Shown: in pieces, positions 52,576 through 62,800 of the stretch
How positions within the stretch are numbered: position 1 is the first letter of the stretch
Layout of the letters: each line of letters starts with the position of its first letter
NCBI RefSeq assembly: GCF_035961655.1
Contig: NZ_CP108393.1
Location: forward strand, 7,959,501 to 8,023,500
From: Streptomyces sp. NBC_01317
Lineage (GTDB): Bacteria > Actinomycetota > Actinomycetes > Streptomycetales > Streptomycetaceae
Direction of reading: 5' to 3'
DNA: 64,000 nucleotides
The notes under the pieces: generated by a model
The model's database searches: none
Seen by the model: only the letters and a program-made list of their open reading frames with translations
Told to the model about the DNA's origin: nothing
Position numbers and translations under genes: made by a program

Positions 52576-55500
52576 TTAGGTGGGTGGTGTGTGTTGGGTG
52601 TTGGTGGGGTTGGGGGGTGGGGGGTAGTGGCCTTGGTCGATGAAGAATTGGATGTAGGTGGTGAGGAGTTGGGGGGTGATGGGGGGGCAGTGGATGTTGG
52701 TTCCGGTGAGTGCCCGGGTTGTTTCTGTGGTGTCGATGGGGGGGTAGAAGGCGTCGGTGTGGTTGGTCATCATGTCGAAGGCGTGGAGGAGGGGTTGGAG
52801 GGCGTTGTCGGGGTTGTTCTGGATGGTTTGGGTGAATTGGTGGCGGGTGGTGTTGTGGAGTGGGTAGCCGAGGGTGCGGAGGTGTTCGATGCAGTCGGTG
52901 AGGGTGAGGGGGTGGGGGTTGTGGAGGTGGTAGGTGTGGCCGGTGGTGTGGGGGTTGTCGGCGAGGGCGAGGATGGCGGCGCTGACGTAGTCGGCGGGGA
53001 GGAGGTGGAAGCGGCTTTGGGTGTGGGTGGGGGCGGTTTGTGTCTGGAGGATGCCTTTGAGGGTGAGCCAGACGAAGTCGCGGGTTTGGCAGGCGCCGTT
53101 TTTCTGGTCGCCGGAGATGACGTCGACGCGGTAGGTGGTGACGGGGATGCCGCGGGTGCGGGCGATGTCGAGGATTTGTTCGGCGACCCATTTGGTTTTG
53201 AGGTAGCCGCTGGGGAGGTGTTGGGGGGGTCCGGTGGGGTCGGTTGGTTTGAGGGGGGTGCCGGGTGTGCGGGGGCCGTTGAAGACGCCGACGGTGGAGA
53301 CGTGGTGGACGGGGATGGTGTGGTGGCGGGTGGCGAGGCGGAGGATTTCTTGTGTGCCGCCGACGTTGGCGGGTTTGAGGGTGGTGTAGGGGTGGAGCCA
53401 GTGGACGGTGGCTCCGGCGTGGTGGATGACGTCGAGGGTGCGGGCGAGGGTGTTGAAGGTGTTTTCGGTGAGTCCGAGGAGGGGTTGGGCGAGGTCGCCG
53501 GGGTGGACGGTGAGGCGCTGGGGGTCGATGTCGTCCCAGACCCGGTACCACTTCAGGCTGGTGGTGAGGCGTTGGAGGGCGGTGGTGGTGTCGGTGCCGC
53601 GGACGAGGCAGTGGATGTGGGCGGTGGTGGTGCGCATGAGGTCGCGCAGGAGGAATGTGCCGAGGAAGCCGGTGGCGCCGGTGAGGAGTATGTGGCGTGG
53701 TGGGGTGGTGCGGGGGGTGTGGGGGGTGGTGGGGCGGATGTCGTCGTCGAGGTGGATGTCGGCGGTGTAGTCGGTGGTGTCGGGGGTGTTGGTGGTGTCG
53801 GCGGGTTGGGTGCTGGTGGTGTGGGGGGTGAGGCGGGTGAGGAGGTGGGTGGCGAGGGCGTGGGGGTGGGGGTGGTCGAAGACGAGGGTGGCGGGGAGTT
53901 TGAGGTGGGTGCGGGTGGTGAGGCGGTTGCGTAGTTCGACGGAGGTCAGGGAGTCGAGGCCGAGTTGCTGGAAGGGGCGGTGGGGGTCGATGTGCTGGGG
54001 GGTGGTGTGTCCGAGTGTTCCGGCGATTTCTTCGAGGATGGTGCGGGTGACCGCTTCGTGGCGTTGTTCGCCGGTGAGGTGGGTGAGTTGTTCGGTGAGC
54101 GGGGGGGTGTGGGGGGTGTCGCTGTGGACGTGTGGGCGTGGGGGGCGGTGGGCGAGGGTGGTGAGGACGGTGGGGATGTGGGGTTGTGCGCTCAGGGCGG
54201 TCAGGTCGAGGGGGGTGGCCACGGTGTCGGGGCGGCCGGTGCGCAGGGCGAGGTCGAGGAGGGTGGGGCCCTGGGTGGTGGGGACGGGGAGCAGGCCGGT
54301 GCGGGCGATGCGTTTGAGGTCGGTTTCGCTGAGGTTGCCGGTGAGTCCGGTGCTTTGGGCCCATAGGCCCCAGGCGATGGAGGTGGCGGGCAGGCCGGTG
54401 GCGGCGCGGTGGTGGGCCAGGGCGTCGAGGGAGGCGTTGGCGGCGGCGTAGTTGGCCTGGCCGGGGCCGCCGATGAGGGCGGCGACGGAGGAGAACAGGA
54501 CGAAGGCGGTGAGGGGGAGGTGGCGGGTGAGGTCGTGCAGGTGCCAGGCGGCGTCTGCTTTGGGGGTGAGGACCGCGGCCAGGCGTTGGGGGGTCATCGC
54601 GGGGATGAGCCCGTCGTCCAGGATGCCGGCGGTGTGGATGACGCCGGTCAGGGGCCGGTTTGCGGGGATCGCGTCGATGAGGGCGGCGAGCTGGTCGCGG
54701 TCGCCGGCGTCGCAGGCTTTGATCGTGACGCTCGCGCCGAGGCGGTTGAGTTCCTGTGCGAGTTCCTGGGCTCCGTGTGCCCGGGGGCCCTGGCGGCCGG
54801 CGAGCAGGAGGTGGCGTACGCCGTGTGAGGTGGCGAGGTGGCGGGCGAAGAGGGAGCCCAGGGTTCCGGTGCCGCCGGTGATCAGGACGGTTCCCCCGGG
54901 GGTGAAGGCGGGTGTGGTGGGGGGCTGGGGGCGGGTGGCCCGGGTCAGGCGGGGCACGGTCATGGTGCCCTGGCGGATCGCGGCCTGGGGTTCGCCGGAG
55001 GCGGCGGCCGCGGCGATGAGGGCGGGGTCGGTGCCGGGTTCGGCGTCGATGAGGATGATACGGCCGGGTGCTTCGGACTGGGCGGAGCGCAGGAGGCCCC
55101 AGGCCGCGGCGGCGCCCGGATCGGTGATCGGCTCCCCGGGGGTGGTGCTGACGGCCCCGCGGGTCAGGACGGTCAGGGTGTGGGTGCTGTCCTCGTCGGC
55201 GAGGTGGCGCTGGGCCAGCTGGAGTGCGCGCAGGGTCGTCTCGTGCAGCGAGGCCAGGGGATCGGCCGGGTCGGCGGAGCGCAGGCGCTCGATCACGTTG
55301 CCGGCCGGCATGCCACCGGCCGGCATGCCACCGGCCGGTACGCCACCTGCCGGTATGCCGTCGGCCGGTACGCCACCTGCCGGTGCGCCGGCGGCCGGCG
55401 TGTGGGTGGCCGGTATGCCGTCGGCCGGTGTTCCGCCGGCCGGTATGCCGTCGGCGGGTGTTCCGTCGGCGGGTGTGTGGGGGGCGGGTGTTCCGGTGGT

Positions 55501-58500
55501 GGGGGTGAGGTGGTGGGGTGTCCAGTCGAGGTGGAAGAGCGCTTCGTGGTCGCGGGCGGCCGCGGCCGCGAGTGCGGTCAGGTCCAGGGGCTCCACGGTG
55601 ACGGCCGTGATGTCCGCGACGGGCTGTCCCGCGGGGGTGGCCAGCCGTACGCTCGCGGTGCCTTCGCCGCCGCGGGCCAGGTGTACGCGCAGGGTGGTCG
55701 CTCCGGCGGCGTGGAGCCGCACGTTGTGCCAGGCGGTGACAATGCCCGCCCCCGCCCCCGCCCCCGCCTCGGTCTCGGCTCCGGCTCCGGTCTCGGCTCC
55801 GGCCTCGGCCTCGGCGTCGGCTCCGGCCTCGGCCTCGGCGTCGGCTCCGGCCTCGGCCTCGGCGTCGGCTCCGGCCCCGGTCTCGGCTCCGGCCCCGGTC
55901 TCGGCTCCGGCCCCGGTCTCGGCTCCGGCCCCGGTCTCGGCTCCGGCCCCGGTCTCGGCTCCGGCCCCGGTCTCGGCTCCGGCCCCGGCCTCGGTCCCGG
56001 CCCCGGCCCCGGCCCCGGCCCCGGCCTCGGCCTCGGCCCCGGTCTCGGCTCCGGCTCCGGCCTCGGTTCCGGCTTCCCCGGCCCCGGCGTCGGTCTCGGC
56101 CTCGGTTTCCCTGTTCCCTGTGTCGGTTCGGGTTTCCCCGGCTCCGGTTTCCCCGGTCTCGGCTTTTGGTTGGGTGCTGGTTTTTGTTGGGGTGGGGGTG
56201 AGGAGGGGGAGCAGGGCGGCGTCGAGGAGGAGGGGGTGTAGTGCGTAGGGGTTTGTTTCTGTGGGTGTGCCGGGTGGCAGTTCTACTTCGGCGTACAGGT
56301 CGTGTCCGTGTTGCCAGAGGCGGGTCAGGGCCCGGGTCTGTGGGTCGTGTGTGATTCCGTTTTTGGTGGATTGTTCGTAGAGGGTGTGGGGGTCGAGGGG
56401 GGTGGCGCCGGCGGGTGGCCATGGGCCGGGGTGGGGTGAGGGGGTGTTGGGTGTGGTGGCCGGGGTGGGGTGGGGTGTGGTGCTGAGCAGGCCGTGGGCG
56501 TGGGGGGTCCAGGGGGTTTGGGTGTGGTCGGGGCGGGTGTGGAAGGTGAGGGTGCGTTGTCCGTTGGTGTCGGGGGCGCCGAGGCGGATCTGGAGGTGGA
56601 TGGCTCCTTCGGCGGGCAGGGTGATGGGTTGGGTGATGTGGAGTTCGTCCAGGGTGGTGCAGTGTGCTTCGTCGCCGGCGCGTATGGCGAGTTCTACGAG
56701 GGCGGATTCGGGCAGGACGGGGATTCCGCCGCGGGTGTGGCCGGCCGGCCAGGGGGTTGTGGTGCGGGTCAGGCGGCTGGTGAACACGGTTTCCTGGGTG
56801 CCGCTGAGGGGGAGTGCGGCACCGAGCAGGGGGTGTGCGGCGGGGAGGAGTCCGAGTCCGTTGGCGTCGGCGGGTGTGGTGGCGGGGTCGATCCAGTACC
56901 GCTCGTGCTGGAAGGCGTAGGTGGGCAGGGGGATGTGCCGGGCGCCGGTGCCGGCGAAGTAGGCCTTCCAGTTGGGTCCTGCTCCGGTGTGGTGGAGCCG
57001 GCCGAGGGCGGTGGCCAGTGTCCGGGCCTCGGGCCGGCCGTGGTGGAGCAGGGCGGTGGTGGTGAGGGTGTCGGGGGTCCCGTGGAACGCGTTTTGTGCG
57101 AGGGCGGTGAGTACGCTGTCGGGTCCCAGTTCGACCAGGGTGGTGACGCCGCGTTCTTTGAGGGTGTGGAGTGCGTCGTTGTAGCGGACGGTGTGGCGGA
57201 CCTGGTTGGCCCAGTAGTCGGGGGTGCGCAGGTCCTCTCCCTCGGCGGGGCGGCCGGTGAGGGTGGAGACGACGGGGATGGCCGGGGGGTGGTAGGTGAG
57301 TTGTTTGGCGGTGGTACGGAAGTCGTCGAGCATGCCGTCCATATGAGGGGAGTGGAAGGCGTGCGACACCGTGAGCCGCCGCGTCCGGTATCCCTGTTCG
57401 GCCAGCCGGGCGGCCACCTCCTCGGCTGCTTGTGTGTCGCCGGAGATGACGACGGAGGCGGGCCCGTTGACAGCCGCGACACCGATCTCGCTCTCGCGTC
57501 CCGTGAGGAGGGGGCGGACCTGGTCCTCGGGCGCCTGGACGGCGATCATGGCCCCGTTGGGGGGCATGGCCTGCATGAGGCGGGCCCGTGCGGTGACGAG
57601 GCGGGCGGCGTCGGCCAGGGTCAGGACACCTGCCAGATGAGCCGCGGTCACTTCACCGATGGAGTGCCCGGCGAGGTAGTCGGGGACGATGCCCCAGCTT
57701 TCCACCAGCCGGTAGAGGGCGGCTTCGAGGGCGAAGAGGGCCGGCTGGGTGTGGGCGGTGTCGTCGAGGCCTTCACCGGTGGTGATGATCTCCCGCAGGG
57801 GGCGTGGGAGGTGGGGGTCGAAGTGGGCGCAAATAGTATCGAAGGCTTCGGCGTAGGCGGGGTAGGCGGCGTAGAGTTCCATGCCCATGCCGGTGTGCTG
57901 GGCGCCTTGCCCGGTGAACAGGAACGCGATCCGTCCCACCGCCGGCCGCCCGCCCCCCGCCGGCACCCCTTCCGCGAGCGCCCGTAGTTCCGCGAGGAGT
58001 TCGTCGCGGGTGCTGCCGGTTATGACGGCGCCGTGGTCGAGGGTGGTGCGGGTGGTGGCCAGCGAGTACCCGATGTCCCCCACGCGCAGCGAGGCATCGG
58101 CCTCGACATGCGCCAACAGCCGTTGTGCCTGCCCGGCAAGCGCCTCCGGGGTCTTGCCGGAGAGGATCCAGGGCACCACCCCCGCCGGACGCACCACCCC
58201 GGCGCCCGGCTCCCGCGACAGGACCGACAGGGCTTGCGGGGCCGCCACTTGCGGGGCCGACAGGGCCTGCGGGGCTTGCGGGGCCTGTGGGGTTGGTGGG
58301 GCTTCCTCCAGGATCACGTGCGCGTTGGTGCCGCTGACTCCGAACGCGGAGACGGCGGCGCGCCGGGGTTGGCCGCCGCGGGTGGGCCAGGGGCGTTTTT
58401 CCCTGAGTAGTTCCACGGCGCCCAGGGACCAGTTGACCATGGGGGTGGGTTCGTCGATGTGGAGGGTGGGGGGCAGGACGCGGTGGCGCAGGGCCTGGAC

Positions 58501-59688
58501 CATTTTGATGACGCCGCCGACGCCGGCCGCCGCGACGGTGTGGCCGATGTTGGATTTCAGTGAGCCGAGCAGGAGGGGTTGTCCGGTGGGGCGGTTCTGG
58601 CCGTAGGTGGCGAGGAGGGCTTGTGCTTCGATGGGGTCGCCGAGGCGGGTGCCGGTGCCGTGGGCTTCGACGGCGTCCACATCGGTGGGGGTGAGGCGGG
58701 CGTTGGCGAGGGCTTGGCGGATGACGCGTTCTTGTGAGGGGCCGTTGGGGGCGGTGAGGCCGTTGCTGGCGCCGTCCTGGTTGACGGCGCTGCCCCGCAG
58801 CACGGCGAGCACCCGGTGGCCGTTCTTCTGGGCGTCGGAGAGGCGTTCGATGACCAGGATGCCGGCGCCTTCGGACCATGAGGTGCCGTCGGCCGCGGCG
58901 GCGAAGGATTTGATGCGTCCGTCGGGGGCCAGGCCTTTTTGCCGGGAGAAGTCGACGAAGCCGCCGGGGGTGGCGGTGATGGTGGCGCCGCCGGCCAGTG
59001 CGAGTGTGGATTCCCCGCTGCGTAGTGACTGTGCGGCGAGATGCAGGGCGACCAGGGACGAGGAGCAGGCGGTGTCGATGGAGACGGCCGGGCCTTCGAG
59101 GCCCAGGGTGTAGGCGATACGGCCGGAGGCGACGCTGCTGAGGCGGCCGGTCATGAGGTGGCCTTCGAGTTCCTGGGGTCCTTCGAGGCCGAGGTAGCTC
59201 TGTTCCACCAGGCCCGCGAACACGCCGGTGCTGGAGCCTTTGAGTGAGGCCGGGTCGATCCCGGCGTCCTCCAGTGCCTCCCACGCGGTTTCCAGGAGCA
59301 CGCGCTGCTGGGGGTCCATCGCCCTGGCCTCGCGGGGGGACACGCCGAAGAAGCCGGCGTCGAAGAGGGCGGCCCCGTCGAGGAATCCGCCTTCCCTGGT
59401 GTAGGAGGTGCCGGGGGTGTCGGCGTCGGGGGAGTAGAGCTGTTCGAGGTCCCAGCCCCGGTCGGTGGGGAAGCCGCCGATGGCGTCGGTGCCTTCGGCG
59501 ACCAGGTCCCACAGGCCGTCGGGTGAGGTGACGCCGCCGGGGAACCGGCAGGCCATCCCGACGATGGCGACCGGTTCCTCACCGGCGTTCTCCAGCTCGG
59601 TGATGCGCTCACGGGCCTTTTGCAGATCCGCGGTGACCCACTTCAGGTAGTCGACCAGCTTCTGCTCTTTGGACGGGTCAGCGGACAT
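52576..59688 (-). CDS. Modular type I PKS, terminal module KS-AT-DH-KR-ACP-TD
   Basis: The protein is 2370 residues. A short N-terminal coiled-coil docking segment ([20 protein letters not shown]) is followed by KS ([11 protein letters not shown], Cys near 208; [11 protein letters not shown]), AT with GHSIGE near 672 and [10 protein letters not shown] (malonyl-CoA-specific HAFH), and DH with [10 protein letters not shown] (intact HxxxGxxxxP) but [11 protein letters not shown] where DxxxQ/H is usual. Two repeat expansions follow, then KR ([13 protein letters not shown]-type motif; catalytic Tyr in QANYAAANA), ACP ([11 protein letters not shown] near 1911) and a thioester reductase ([12 protein letters not shown] near 2003 to the end). 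There is no thioesterase, so the chain should leave by NADPH reduction to an aldehyde or alcohol. It is encoded 204 bp after the preceding PKS gene. Confidence 0.93.
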   Translation of the reverse strand: MSADPSKEQKLVDYLKWVTADLQKARERITELENAGEEPVAIVGMACRFPGGVTSPDGLWDLVAEGTDAIGGFPTDRGWDLEQLYSPDADTPGTSYTREGGFLDGAALFDAGFFGVSPREARAMDPQQRVLLETAWEALEDAGIDPASLKGSSTGVFAGLVEQSYLGLEGPQELEGHLMTGRLSSVASGRIAYTLGLEGPAVSIDTACSSSLVALHLAAQSLRSGESTLALAGGATITATPGGFVDFSRQKGLAPDGRIKSFAAAADGTSWSEGAGILVIERLSDAQKNGHRVLAVLRGSAVNQDGASNGLTAPNGPSQERVIRQALANARLTPTDVDAVEAHGTGTRLGDPIEAQALLATYGQNRPTGQPLLLGSLKSNIGHTVAAAGVGGVIKMVQALRHRVLPPTLHIDEPTPMVNWSLGAVELLREKRPWPTRGGQPRRAAVSAFGVSGTNAHVILEEAPPTPQAPQAPQALSAPQVAAPQALSVLSREPGAGVVRPAGVVPWILSGKTPEALAGQAQRLLAHVEADASLRVGDIGYSLATTRTTLDHGAVITGSTRDELLAELRALAEGVPAGGGRPAVGRIAFLFTGQGAQHTGMGMELYAAYPAYAEAFDTICAHFDPHLPRPLREIITTGEGLDDTAHTQPALFALEAALYRLVESWGIVPDYLAGHSIGEVTAAHLAGVLTLADAARLVTARARLMQAMPPNGAMIAVQAPEDQVRPLLTGRESEIGVAAVNGPASVVISGDTQAAEEVAARLAEQGYRTRRLTVSHAFHSPHMDGMLDDFRTTAKQLTYHPPAIPVVSTLTGRPAEGEDLRTPDYWANQVRHTVRYNDALHTLKERGVTTLVELGPDSVLTALAQNAFHGTPDTLTTTALLHHGRPEARTLATALGRLHHTGAGPNWKAYFAGTGARHIPLPTYAFQHERYWIDPATTPADANGLGLLPAAHPLLGAALPLSGTQETVFTSRLTRTTTPWPAGHTRGGIPVLPESALVELAIRAGDEAHCTTLDELHITQPITLPAEGAIHLQIRLGAPDTNGQRTLTFHTRPDHTQTPWTPHAHGLLSTTPHPTPATTPNTPSPHPGPWPPAGATPLDPHTLYEQSTKNGITHDPQTRALTRLWQHGHDLYAEVELPPGTPTETNPYALHPLLLDAALLPLLTPTPTKTSTQPKAETGETGAGETRTDTGNRETEAETDAGAGEAGTEAGAGAETGAEAEAGAGAGAGAGTEAGAGAETGAGAETGAGAETGAGAETGAGAETGAGAETGAGADAEAEAGADAEAEAGADAEAEAGAETGAGAETEAGAGAGAGIVTAWHNVRLHAAGATTLRVHLARGGEGTASVRLATPAGQPVADITAVTVEPLDLTALAAAAARDHEALFHLDWTPHHLTPTTGTPAPHTPADGTPADGIPAGGTPADGIPATHTPAAGAPAGGVPADGIPAGGVPAGGMPAGGMPAGNVIERLRSADPADPLASLHETTLRALQLAQRHLADEDSTHTLTVLTRGAVSTTPGEPITDPGAAAAWGLLRSAQSEAPGRIILIDAEPGTDPALIAAAAASGEPQAAIRQGTMTVPRLTRATRPQPPTTPAFTPGGTVLITGGTGTLGSLFARHLATSHGVRHLLLAGRQGPRAHGAQELAQELNRLGASVTIKACDAGDRDQLAALIDAIPANRPLTGVIHTAGILDDGLIPAMTPQRLAAVLTPKADAAWHLHDLTRHLPLTAFVLFSSVAALIGGPGQANYAAANASLDALAHHRAATGLPATSIAWGLWAQSTGLTGNLSETDLKRIARTGLLPVPTTQGPTLLDLALRTGRPDTVATPLDLTALSAQPHIPTVLTTLAHRPPRPHVHSDTPHTPPLTEQLTHLTGEQRHEAVTRTILEEIAGTLGHTTPQHIDPHRPFQQLGLDSLTSVELRNRLTTRTHLKLPATLVFDHPHPHALATHLLTRLTPHTTSTQPADTTNTPDTTDYTADIHLDDDIRPTTPHTPRTTPPRHILLTGATGFLGTFLLRDLMRTTTAHIHCLVRGTDTTTALQRLTTSLKWYRVWDDIDPQRLTVHPGDLAQPLLGLTENTFNTLARTLDVIHHAGATVHWLHPYTTLKPANVGGTQEILRLATRHHTIPVHHVSTVGVFNGPRTPGTPLKPTDPTGPPQHLPSGYLKTKWVAEQILDIARTRGIPVTTYRVDVISGDQKNGACQTRDFVWLTLKGILQTQTAPTHTQSRFHLLPADYVSAAILALADNPHTTGHTYHLHNPHPLTLTDCIEHLRTLGYPLHNTTRHQFTQTIQNNPDNALQPLLHAFDMMTNHTDAFYPPIDTTETTRALTGTNIHCPPITPQLLTTYIQFFIDQGHYPPPPNPTNTQHTPPT
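55302..55495 (-). repeat. Pentapeptide (15-bp) repeat tract in the PKS gene
   Basis: The coding strand repeats a 15-bp unit giving PADGx/PAGGx (for example [16 protein letters not shown]). It lies in the linker between the DH remnant and the KR. Near-identical copies suggest replication slippage. Confidence 0.85.
55741..56100 (-). repeat. Hexapeptide (18-bp) Gly-Ala-Glu repeat tract in the PKS gene
   Basis: An 18-bp unit encoding GAGAET repeats many times, mixed with GADAEAEA variants, giving about 110 residues of Gly, Ala, Glu and Thr only. It interrupts the C-terminal half of the DH domain. Frame is kept throughout. Confidence 0.88.
57160..58310. repeat. Long near-identical repeat, copy 1 (AT and KS-AT linker)
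   Basis: This stretch of the terminal-module gene is almost identical in DNA to 62047-63188 in the next PKS gene, with a constant offset of about 4887 bp and few differences. It covers the AT domain and the linker before it. Confidence 0.85.
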
Positions 59689-59892
59689 GCGGGATCAGTC
59701 TCTCCTCGTCGGTGCCGGTGGGCCGGTAGGCCGGCGGGCCGGTGCCGCCACCAGAACAGCAGTGGTGGCGGCGGTGGCGGAAACGGCGGCGGCGGTGGTG
59801 GCAGTGGTGGGGGTGGGGGTGGTGGCGGAAACGGCGGCAGTGGTGGGGTGGTGGGGTGTGCTCCGGGCCGGTGGGCCGGTGGTGGCCGGGTG
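59689..59892. other. Intergenic spacer with GGTGGC-type simple repeats
   Basis: The 204 bp between the two PKS genes is built of GGTGGCGGC-like units. GTGGCGGAAACGGCGGC occurs twice. No hairpin or promoter is evident, so the genes are probably co-transcribed. The untranslated spacer is unusually long for adjacent PKS genes. Confidence 0.6.
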
Positions 59893-62800
59893 TCAGCCGG
59901 TACCGCGGCCGAGTTGGTTGTCGATGAAGTCGAAGATGTCGTCGGTCGAGGCGGCCGCGAACGGCTCGCCGGGTTCCCCGCCGTCCCCTTCGGGTGTTTT
60001 GGCGTTGAGTTTTCCCAGCAGCGCGTGCAGGCGTACGGAGAGGGCGGGGCGGGATTCGTCCTGGGGTGGCAGGGCGGCCAGGGAGGCTTCCAGCCGGTCG
60101 AGTTCGGCCAGGACGGTTTTGGCGGGGTCTTCGGCGGGGGGTGCGGCCAGGGTGAGGAGGAACGCGGCGAGTGCCGCGGGGGTGGGGTGGTCGAAGACGA
60201 GGGTGGCGGGCAGGGGGAGGCGGGCGGCGGCGCTGAGCCGGTTGCGTAGTTCCACAGCGGTCAGGGAGTTGAAGCCGAGTTCCTGCAGGGGCCTGCCGGG
60301 GGTGAGAGCTGTGGCCGAGGCGTGGCCCAGTACGGAGGCGATCTCCTTGGTGACCATGGCGGACAGGTACGGTTCCCGTTCGGTCGCGGGGAGGTTCGCG
60401 AGCCGTTGGGTGAGGGCGGCCGGTGCGGTGCCGGCCGGTGCCCGTGCGGGGCCCCGCACGGGGGCCGCCGCGCTCACGCCGGCGATCAGTGCCGGGCGTC
60501 CTGAGGCCAGGGCGTCGTCGAGCAGGGCCAGTCCCTCCTGGTCGGTGAGGGCCCGGAAGCCTTCTCGCGCCGAGCGGGTCAGCTCTCTCTCGTCGAGGTC
60601 CGCGTTGATTCCTCCTGTTTGCCACAGGCCCCAGGCGACGGAGGTGGCGGGCTGGTTGTGGGCGGCGCGGTGTTCGGCGAGCGCGTCGAGATACGCGCTG
60701 GCGGCGGCGTAGTTGGACTGGCCGGGTGCGCCGAACACCCCGGCGGCCGAGGAGAACAGGATGAACGCGCTCAGGTCCAGGTGCCGGGTCAGTTCGTGCA
60801 GGTGCCGGGCGCCGTCGGCTTTCGGTGCGAGGACCGCGGCCAGGCGCGGGGAGGTCATCGCGGAGAGGAGGCCGTTGTCGAGGATGCCCGCGGTGTGGAC
60901 GACCGCGTTCAGGGGGTGGCCGGCCGGGATGTGGGTGATCAGTGCGGCGAGCGCGTCGCGGTCGGTGACGTCGCAGGCGGTGACCGTGACCGTGGCGCCC
61001 AGAGCGGACAGTGCGGATACCAGGTCCTGTGCCCCGGGGGCCTGGTCTCCCCGGCGGCTGGTCAGCAGCAGGTGGCGCACGCCGTGTGAGGTCACGAGGT
61101 GGCGGGCGACCAGCGAGCCCAGGGTCCCGGTGCCGCCGGTGATCAGGACGGTGCCGGCGGGGTCGAACACGGGGGCGGAGGGGGTGGTGGGGGTGGTGGG
61201 CAGGGGGCGCAGCCGGGGTGCGAGGACCCCTTGGGGGCGTATGGCCGTGCGGGCGTGGCCGGAGGCGACGATGGCGTCCAGGACGGCGGGATCCGCGTCC
61301 TGGGAGGCGTCGATGTCGATGAGGATGATGCGGCCCGGTGCCTCGGACTGTGCCGAGCTGAGCAGTGCCCAGGCGGCGGCGGTGTACGGATCGGGGACCT
61401 GGCCGGCGGGGACGGCGTTGTCGGTCAGCACGATGAGGGGGATGTCCGCCAGCCGGTCCTCCGCGAGCCACTGCCGGGCGAGAGCCAGTGCCTGGTGCGG
61501 TGCCTCCTTGGAGGCGGTGAGGTGGTGGAGTACGGCGGTGGGCCCCGCCCCGCCTTCTGCCTGGGCCGCGAGGTCCGCGACCCGCGAGAAACGCGCCGCC
61601 CCCACCAGCACCCCGGCCGGTGTCCCGCCCAGCGCCCCGGCCGGTGTGCCGGGTTCTTCCGGGGTCAGTACGGCCCAGCGCGCCGTTGCGGCGGGCTCGG
61701 GCAGTTCGAGGGGCTCCCAGGTGCGGTGGACCAGCCCGCCTTCCTGGGCGCCGTCGTCCGCGGCGGGGATTTCGGGTGTGAGCCAGAAGGGTTCGTGCTG
61801 GAAGGCGTAGGTGGGCAGGGGGATGTGCCGGGCGCCGGTGCCGGCGAAGGAGGCCTCCCAGTCCACCCGTACCCCGCTCAGATGCAAGGTGCCGATCGCG
61901 CCTGCCAGGGTCCGGGCCTGCGGCTGCCCCCGGCGCAGTGCCGGCACGGCCGTCAGCGCCTCGGGCCGCTCCGCGCCCGCCACCGCGAGCGCGCTCAGCA
62001 CACCGTCGGGCCCCAGCTCCAGCAGCGTGGTGACCCCTTGCGATTGCAGGGTGTGGAGTGCGTCGTTGTAGCGGACGGTGTGGCGGACCTGGTTGGCCCA
62101 GTAGTCGGGGGTGCGCAGGTCCTCTCCCTCGGCGGGGCGGCCGGTGAGGGTGGAGACGACGGGGATGGCCGGGGGGTGGTAGGTGAGTTGTTTGGCGGTG
62201 GTGCGGAAGTCGTCGAGCATGCCGTCCATATGAGGGGAGTGGAAGGCATGCGACACCGTGAGGCGCCGCGTCCGGTATCCCTGTTCGGCCAGCCGGGCGG
62301 CCACCTCCTCGGCTGCTTGTGTGTCGCCGGAGATGACGACGGAGGCGGGCCCGTTGACAGCCGCGACACCGATCTCGCTCTCCCGCCCTGCGAGGAGGGG
62401 GCGGACCTGGTCCTCGGGCGCCTGGACGGCGATCATGGCCCCGTTGGGGGGCATGGCCTGCATGAGGCGGGCCCGTGCGCTTACGAGGCGGGCGGCGTCG
62501 GCCAGGCCCAGGACACCGGCGACATGAGCCGCGGTCACTTCACCGATGGAGTGCCCGGCGAGGTAGTCGGGGACGACGCCCCAGCTTTCCACCAGCCGGT
62601 AGAGCGCGACCTCGAGGGCGAACAGCGCCGGCTGGGTGTGGGCGGTGTCGTTGAGGCCTTCACCGGTGGTGATGATCTCCCGCAGGGGGCGTGGGAGGTG
62701 GGGGTCGAAGTGGGCGCAAATAGTATCGAAGGCTTCGGCGAAGACGGGGTAGGCGGCGTAGAGTTCCATGCCCATGCCGGTGTGCTGGGCGCCCTGCCCG

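Noticed and set aside
55302..56100. Possible CRISPR-like array
   Set aside because: The repeats are contiguous 15- and 18-bp units in frame inside a gene. They have no unique spacers and no cas genes are nearby.
54452..56248. Long + strand open frames rich in Ala/Pro/Ser or Gly opposite the PKS
   Set aside because: These are antisense shadows produced by the repeat tracts and the high GC content. They show no start signal and no conserved motif.
52001..56422. A 1473-codon reverse-strand open frame over the PKS gene
   Set aside because: It is Arg/Pro/His low-complexity sequence in a shifted frame of the PKS. The PKS frame carries all domain motifs.
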